Of a DNA stretch of 64,000 bases, positions 52,401-61,400 are shown piece by piece. The notes beneath the pieces are model-generated. The model worked only from the letters and a program-made list of their open reading frames with translations. It ran no database searches and was not told where the DNA came from. The position numbers and the translations under genes were made by a program. The stretch lies in the NCBI GenBank assembly GCA_024734555.1, contig JANPWX010000339.1, positions 958,543 to 1,022,542 on the forward strand, in the 5' to 3' direction. Origin of the DNA: Trochalopteron elliotii (taxonomy: Eukaryota > Chordata > Aves > Passeriformes > Leiothrichidae). How positions within the stretch are numbered: position 1 is the first letter of the stretch; every line of letters starts with the position of its first letter.

Positions 52401-55400
52401 CTGCCAGACTTTCTATTCACTGTGCTGCTATTATTTCCTGGGAGAGGATGCTGCAGGGTTTCTGAAGAATATCTGACTGTCTGCTGGTTTCTCTTGTTTA
52501 CTTTATGGCTGCGTATAATAGGAAAGCACATATGGAAGCACAAATATTGGTATGGATTCAGCATAAACAAAACACACAATGGAGTGAATACTTATTTTAA
52601 CAGTGTGCTGGCATCTTGCAGCTGTGCTTCTTTACACCAGTGATTGTCCCTCTGCTAAACTTGTGATTTATTTGTCACAGAAAAATAAAGAATGTTTTTG
52701 AATCTTGGAGCAGTGTTCAGTGTTGGCCATCTGTAGTGCTCCAAAAGAAAAATTATCCCACTGTACTCCAGATTATAAGGGCAATGTGCAAATATTATCC
52801 ATTCCATGTTATGTGCGTGGGAAGCAAGTCTCCTAGAAGACTTAGCCTTAGAAGAAAACACAACAGCGTAGGTTGTCTGAGATTCCCAAGGCTGTGTGGA
52901 TTTTGAGCCTTTTGTCTACAGAACAGAAGGCACTTGGGGACAGAAGCTCACCTACATAAAACACCCACTAGGCCCAGGAACCAATGAGTCACCACCTGTC
53001 TGACAGAGGAACAATCTGCCACACATCAGCTGTTCCACAGCAGCCACCTATCAACTGCAGCAACTCCGTCTGTGTTTCTTCACCAAATGTACCCCTGCTG
53101 GAATATCTGGCTTAGAAATGAGTGTCTGAGGGCCCTCACCTAGACCAAGATCATTGTTACATCTAGAGCCATTAATGTTCTATCTTACCTTTACTGTCTT
53201 CTCATCAGGCACATGGTAACACCAGCAGTTGTAGTAGAGCAAACTCCATGTGTCTGAAATGTTAATGAGGTAAAGCCCTTTCTTGTTGCTGCTTGTGTTG
53301 GTTTTCACATCTCAGTGGAAAACTCAGTCACAAGCAATTTAATCTGTACCTTTGTTCCCTTTCTCACTTTACAGGAGTCAACAGTTGACGATGCTCACAT
53401 CAGGGCTATCAATGCCCTGGCCATGAAACTGGAGAGACAGAACAGGGAAGAAACAAGGACAATCTATGAGCGCCGAAAGCAGCTCAATGAGAAGTCAGTA
53501 TGCTTTCAAATGTTCTGTGTAAAGCAAAAACAGGAAGGGAAAATTAGGTGTCTTTAGCTGAGATAAATGAAGGAATTGGAACATTTGTTTTCTTCTTTAA
53601 TATCACCACTGCCAAATATCAGACACTGGAGTTGTCTTTCCAGACTCCCAGAGCAGGTAGTTTAGAAGGATTTTTAATCCAGAAGTGCCTAAGTCACGTT
53701 TCTAGCCTTGAAGTCAAATACTCTGTTTCACATCACTTGACACACAAGATTCATAAAGCTTAGACACTTCCTTCTATTCACACAGTTGTCCTGGTGAATT
53801 GCCTTGTGCTTTTGCTGCCCACAGCCCCCTGTCTAAAAAACAAAACCCTGAAGATATCGATTGTGAGATTACTGAGAGCTTAAGGAAACTGGATCAGTTT
53901 TTAGGTTTTAACCTCCATGCCATCCTGAAGACATGGAATGAATACAACCAGATAGTCTTCTCAGGGTAATGCTTTGTCCCTGTGATGAGCCCCCTATTAT
54001 GGAGAATTGGAGGATCAACACATCAAGTAGTTCAGAAAACCTGTGGTTTTGTTTAAATATGAGCATCATGAAACTCAGTTGTGGAAATCCTTACCTCTGA
54101 AATATATCTCTAAAATATTGTCTCCAATTAAAGGTGGAACAGTTTTCATGGTAACCTGAATGCATACAGGAAGAAGTTAGAGGGAGCCCTAGAGATTCAT
54201 GCCTTAATCAGAGAAATAGATGACATCACAGAAAGAATTACTGAGAAGGTAAGTTTTCCAGTTTTGATTAATTGAAATGGAAAAATGCTCTATCAATCTT
54301 ATTCATTCAGAAAATGCAGGTAAAAATGCCAATCCTGAACTATAATTTTGATATTAACAGAAAAAAAGCTATATAAAAACTAATTGTTTCATCAATGTAA
54401 GTAATTATATTTATTTAATTATAAGTCAGTAGGCAAATGGTACTACTTAAGGTTACAAGACTTTTGGCTTGAAATTTTTATAACAACTTTTAAAATGTAT
54501 TTCTTCATTTTATGGGATTTAATTTCTTAGAATCCCAAGGGTAAATTTATATTTTATGTTTTCATAACGCATACCTGAATTTCTGTGTCACAATTTATTG
54601 GGAAATATTTTTCTGGTTTGGCATATGAAAAAAAAAATAAGAAAGGAAAGATTGAGAAATGCAGGGAGGCACGCCTGTCTTTGTTTTATATCTGAATGGC
54701 CAGAGGCACCTTAAGCAGGATTATGACTGTTCAAAGTGTTGTGGATTCTTGTTTCATCTCTGTAAGGAGAGCAGACAGTGTGCTCTATTGATATTCAAGA
54801 AGACAATAAGAACATTCAGATGACAATGCAAAGAGGTGAAGGAGGAGGCTCTTTGAAATAATTAAGATACAGATCCTTTTGTTTGGTGTCATCTTCACCA
54901 TTTGCACCATCCCACTGCCCTCTCCAGAGTGTATTGATGCAAGCACTGGATTATGGAAAAGATGTGGAAAGTGTGGAAAACCTGATGCGAAGACATGAAG
55001 AAATGGAGAGAGAAATCAGTGTTATTAAGTCCAAAATGGAGGTAAGAAGTAGGGAAGTACAAAGGATACTGAAAAAAATCTGCTTTTTCTTCTTGAAAAT
55101 ACGGTGCAAAAATCATTGTTACTCTTCAGATTGATTAGCAGGAATTTTCAGCAGTGCAAGCGCAGCATAAATTTCTTCTCATGCAAATACTGTGCTGCTT
55201 AATCCTACTTTATCTTGTCAAATATTATTCTTCCTGAGGCACAAAATCTAAGAAGAAAAGCCCCTTTTTAACGTTATCTGAGTCTCTGGGCCTCACCTAC
55301 AAGCCAGATCAGACTGTCCTCTACATTTTGGAAAGCATGGAGTCCATCTTTCCCCCAGTTCCTGTACCTAGCTGAACCAAAATCACAACTCTATTTCTGT

Positions 55401-58400
55401 TCAGAACTTCAATGCAAACCCCATACTGCATGTAGTTTCCTGACACAAGCATCAAACACAGAAATTCTAGGTTATAATTCCCTACCTGATCCTGACTATG
55501 GCTTTTTTGAAATGGTCAGTTTGCATCATCTATGACTAAATTAAATTGAGCATTAAATATGGGTCTAAGCTCCTTTATATTTGCATATTTTTACTGAAAA
55601 GAAATATATCTTGTTGGACCACAGTAGTAAAAATCCAATGACAACCTCACCTTTTTTCACTGTTGGCCAGTGTTAAGCCCTTTCCTATAGAAAATATGAA
55701 AAACTTTTTCTTCACAGTAGTACATAAATAGTGACAATATGTATGGTACATTCAACATTGAGACTTTGTTAGCTAATTCTCATGTGAAAAGTGGGTGATT
55801 ACTAGAGGGCATAAGCAAGGCTGCACGGGGGAGACCGACAAGGTTTGGGCTTTTTAGTATAATAACTTTACATTTTTTTAAGGGTTAAACCCAGCCTGGC
55901 ATATTTTCTGCCCTGCATAATTAAAATTCTTAATTTTCATCCACTTTAAAACTTTAAACCTGAGTTGATAAGCATTCATTACTGTTCATCAGACCGCTTA
56001 TAGAAGTTGGAATTAGCACTTCATTTTCCTATCTGTTTGTCCATATTCTGCAAAACTGTTTTCTAAATTGTAAATTAACCTTTGTGCACGCAAAGCAATG
56101 CACAGAGATCTTTTTTCACATGGATGTTTGCTCACAAATACACAGTATTATTTTTTGCATGTTACATATCCCTTTGTATATTTTGTAATTGTAATTTAAT
56201 TAACTGCCTTTGAGAGCTGGAGTCTTAAAATGAGCTGTTTTTCCTGAAAGGCAAAGTCAGGTATGAATATAAGTATTTGGCATAAATTTACCCACTATAA
56301 ATCTCTTCCCAGCCACTGGAACTGGAATCTTTCCGCCTTTCCACAAGGAATCCATCCATAAATGACAAACTGACTATGAAGCAGCAGGAGATGAAAAACA
56401 ACTGGATACGACTCCAGGGGCAGGCCAAACAAAGGTTGGAGTTGTTTGAATATGTCTTAGCAGAAGCAAAGCTGCTCCCTGGGGTCTAAACCCTACTTGC
56501 CAGAGGTCTTTTAAAGGTTTTTAAGGATTTTTTACAAAGTTTACACAGGCGGCTAAGACACCTGCATTGGAAAAAGTGATACAAAAAAAGTTCCACTTAC
56601 CTGACTTCCTGAAAACTAATACAATGTTTTGTGGTTTATGTTACTAAAATGTTACTAAATGTTACTAAAATGCCTTCAGACTATCAAATTACATCTATCA
56701 TAAAACCTTTGTGGAGGACTTATTTTTGGATGGTTCTTGAAGTTTTTCTTTTTTCTCAAATCTTTCCAAAATGAGAGTCTTAATCCTGATCTGTAATCAT
56801 TGCTGTAAGCAACAGATATGAAGGCTTTTTTATCTTTCTTGTGCTAATGACTTGATGTAGAAAAATTAGTAAGCGTGTTGTCTCCAAGTCAGTGTGCATC
56901 TTCCGTGTTTTTGGTTAACATGAGGATTCTTAGGAACTGTAAGGGAAAGCTTGAATTAATTTCATTTGGCTTCTGTTAAGATACTTTCCTCTGCAAATGG
57001 GGAGGGAGAGGCAACTAGATAGTTCTATATAATAATAGATATATAATTCTATAATATAATAGATAACAATGGTTTTGCTAATAACATGTCAGATAATGCT
57101 GAACTGCACATTGTGTGGCAGGAAGGACAAGCTGGCAGCCTCATACCAGTTGCAGAAATTTAACTTGGAGATGAAGGAGATACTAGACTGGGCCCAAAAC
57201 ACCAGAGCTTTAATGGAAGCAGGGGGGCTGCCTAAAAGTGCAAATGAAGCCGAAAGTATGATTGAGGAGCATCAGGAGAGAAAGGCAAGTATCTCCCATG
57301 GTTCCAATTGCACATACTGGGAATCTTTCTGTGTGCACAATGTGCATCTGTCAATAACATGGTAAAAAAAACCTGTTTTCAGTATCAGACTGGGGATAGA
57401 AATCACCTACATCCTGACAAAACTGTCTCATGGGCTCTTTTGGCAGCTTGTGTCTTTGCAAAAAGGCCCCAAAGCCCCATGAGCTCTCACCTGTACTGCT
57501 GTCCAAGCCTGATGGTGAAAACCAGGTTCCATCTCACATCATGCTCACTGCTCCTCTCCTTATTCATATTGCCAAAGAAGTTAATGCCAGTTAATTCTTG
57601 CTTTGAGCTAGATTTTTTCATGTGAACTTAATTTACCTGAGAAGAAAATAAAAACAGCAGTTTGTTTCACACAGCAAAGTAAATTACCACTGAATGGTGC
57701 CACAGATTCAGTTCTGAAACAGTTAATATCCCAGTAATAATTACCTTACTAATGTTTTGGTGGTTAATTTGGATAATACTTTTGGTTTCTTTTCTAAAAG
57801 GAGTGACATTTTAATTAACATTAGGAAAAAAGTAAATATTTTCCTTTTTTTTCCAAGAATCAGTCTTTGTCTTTCAGCTGTTGTGCAACATTTTCTTTGC
57901 AATTATTTTACTTCTAAAAATCCTGTTCACAGAATAATTACTTAATTACTAATAATCAGTGTTTTGTGGGTCCCATTATTAGCACAAACAGTTTCTAGAT
58001 TCTAATTAATTTTCTAACACCTGAATTTTGTGTGAAGTGCCTGAAATCCCCTCCTTCTTTAGAGTCATCCATTTTAACAATGATTTCTCATATCACTTAA
58101 CAGTGGTTTTGCTAATAATTCTTTGTCATATTAGAAATATCACAAACCACTGATATAGTGTGCTCCAAATTTAAATGGTGGCAAGATCTAAGTCTTTAGT
58201 ATCTATTAGTGAAGGAGCCCAAATGGCTCTAAGGAGACAGTCACAGGGAAAAGGAGGAATTCAGGCATTATGTTCTGGGGTTGACTTAACTAAAATTACA
58301 GACAAGGCAAGAAGGAGGGTTTTTTTCATTCTGGTTAGTGGCTCAAACCAAAGTCTTTAGGTGAGACTAGAGTTGAACATGAGATGTTAATGTGAATTTT

Positions 58401-61400
58401 AAAAATATTTGAATTATGATCTTATATCTGTGTTATCTATGATTCAGCAATACCACCATCCCAACAGTCTCTAAAAGCAGCAGTTCTAATTTCAGAAATT
58501 TAATGGTACATGCCATAGTGTTTAAGGCAGTTTATGAGTTAATACATGGTATTATTTCAGTCCACAGTTATTTTCATTTTGAAATAGCTTACATTAGAAA
58601 TCCCACATTCAGTTTGCAGGGGTCATAATTGCTTTTTATGCTTTCACCTTCAGGATTCAGTATAGGTGTATAATTCATTCCTCCGACCAGGTGCAAAAAT
58701 TAAATGTGTTGCATTTTAAAAACACAAAATCAAGTAGAACTATGCCTTTAACGTAAAAATCTGATGGCAACTTATTCGTTGGGAGAGGAAAAATTCTAGA
58801 CACCATTTCTTAAAAGAACCACTATCATGTAGGAAGACTGGGGTATGATATTATGGATGCTTGAAATTGTGTTCATTTATATGTCGGCATTTTCTAATCT
58901 GTTTCTAACTAAATATCAATTTTCATTTGTAGGAAAACAGTTGTTCCTAGACCAATAAAGTCATTTATTATTTACATTTATCCTCTCTTAGGCAATTCTA
59001 TGCCCTTCCAGTAACATTGCTCAGAGATGAATGATTTTCCATACAAATATTAGTGCTGGAAAGTTACAGCCCAAACTCTTCCCCTCAAGGCTTGTATTCT
59101 GAATAACTAGCTTTTCATAAATCCTTGACATCAACCTCAGTAATGTATTTTAGGAGGAGATTGAAGCCCGAGTGGAAAGATTCAATGCTCTCAGTGACTA
59201 TGGTAAAGAACTTGCCAATTCTGGCCACTATGCAACCCCTGAGATTCACCAGTCCCTCTCCAGACTACAGCAAGCCTGGTCTGAACTGATCCAAGCATGG
59301 AAAGAGCAATATATAAAATTGTTTCAGGCACAAGATTTACAGGTGAGTAAAATGACATTCAAGAGTGAATGCTCATGCCACTGAAAGTTTTTCTTGATAT
59401 AAACAGCAAGTTTATGAGATAGTAGGATGAAAATGTGCTAGTAATACCCAGTATTTAATCTGTATTTCACTGTTTTCTGGAAGGCGTGCTGAGGGCCAAG
59501 CACATTCAGTGGTGACAGGACTTTGAGAGATTTTACCTCTACAAATCATAGAAATTTCTGTGGAATATGTGCTAATATGTTTTTCTTCAAAGACTGTAAA
59601 AGTTAGTAAAATTTGGTCAAACTCTCATATGTCTGGAAAAAGACACATACTTAGAACACAACATCACTACTCTTCCAAGTTCTATAACCTTCCCAAAGAA
59701 CATGGAGCCAGACAAGTATTTAAAAAAAAGAAGGAAATTTTAGCATGGATGGAATAATGTATTTTTTCCTGGCTTTTTTTCCTAATAAAAGAACTATTTT
59801 GGCTGCAGTTTTCCAGAAATACTTCTCTGTAACAGTTATCTCACTTTAAAAATTTCTGTTTGAACAAAGATTCTACAATGAAGAATGTCAAGTACTTTAA
59901 ATAAGACCTGGGCTACTAATCCTAGCTAAAATCATCACATATATGAGAACTTAAATCTTATGGTATGGGCAGTTTCAATGCTTTTTCATGTATTAGGTTA
60001 ATTTTTGAAATAACCATTAAAGTGGTTTTTTTCAGTGTATTCTGCTGAAGTCAGGTTAGCTTCTTCTTTACAGCATTTCAGCATATTGTCATGTTTGTGA
60101 CTGTTGGGTTTTTTTCCTATACAGAAATTCTATGGCTATGTGGAACAGATTGAGAGCTGGCTCAGCAGCAAAGAGGCCTTCCTAGCTAATGAGGACTTAG
60201 GGGTATGTGCTCTGAGAAATTACAATTTTCTCTCTTACAATGAGTCTAGAGGAGAGGGGACTGTATGTACTTAGGGGTATGTGATCTGAATTTTCCTGTG
60301 CTCTTTCTCCTTCTGAAGTTACTGCTCTGCCCTGTCGGTGGTTTAGGATCAGATTTCTTTCCCTGGTACTCTACACAGGGCAGAAATCTCAGCCCTAAGA
60401 ATAATGAAACAGTCCAACTGCTCTGATTATAGCAGGAAAATGAGACTGCATAGAAACAGAGAACTCTAGCAGAGTTTGGGTTGGAAGGGACCTGAAAGAC
60501 CATCCATTTCCAACCTCCCTGCCATGGATGGGGACACCTCCCACCAGCCCAGGCTGCTCAATGCCCTGTTCAGCCTGGATTGTCTTATCTGGCCCAAATA
60601 TATTTGCCAGCAGTGTGCAAGTCATCACTGCTGTCACTGCTGGCATACCCAGGGTAGCTTTAAATTACCTACCACAGGTATCAGTAACTCTGCAATAATT
60701 AAAACTGCAGACTGATGCATGGGTTGCAAAAGCTGTTCAGGATACTGGATATACATTCTGACACTTAGATCACCCTACACCTTGTATAGGTAGTGCTACT
60801 AAATTAGTTGCCTCTGCAGAGGCTACAAAAACATCTGAGTTCAGTGTATTTACAGACTTTTTTTACAGTATATGAAACTTAGAAGGACTCATCCAATCAT
60901 ATTTAGCTCAGCAATGTGTAGAAAATTACTCTGTGAGTAATTTCCCATCCAATGACTCGTGTAAGCACACAGAAATTTGTGTTTTTTCTGAGCCTTTGAT
61001 GTGAGCTTATTGCTTCCTTTAGAATAGTGGAGAAGCAAATTTTACTGAGATAACATTTTGACACCACTGGTTCTATAATTAAAATGCAAAGGGGGGCTGA
61101 AAGGACAACTCTGAGTCATTAAGCTTGGGATTCACAAACATTACAAGTGTTTCTCTCCAGATTAACCGTAATGTCAGACTCCAGTCCTCAAATTCAAATC
61201 TGGATCTGAGCTGTTCCAAATTCCATGAGCTGAAACTGAGACTCTAATTTTAACTTCTTTCTGTGACATATTTGTTCACTTAACTCTGATTTCCATTTGG
61301 CATCCCACGTTTGCTTTCAACACGGCATCTGTCTTAAGACTAATTTAAAATTAGGGGCTGATGTTTTAATTCTTGAGAAGTTATGTGTTCTATGCAGCAC

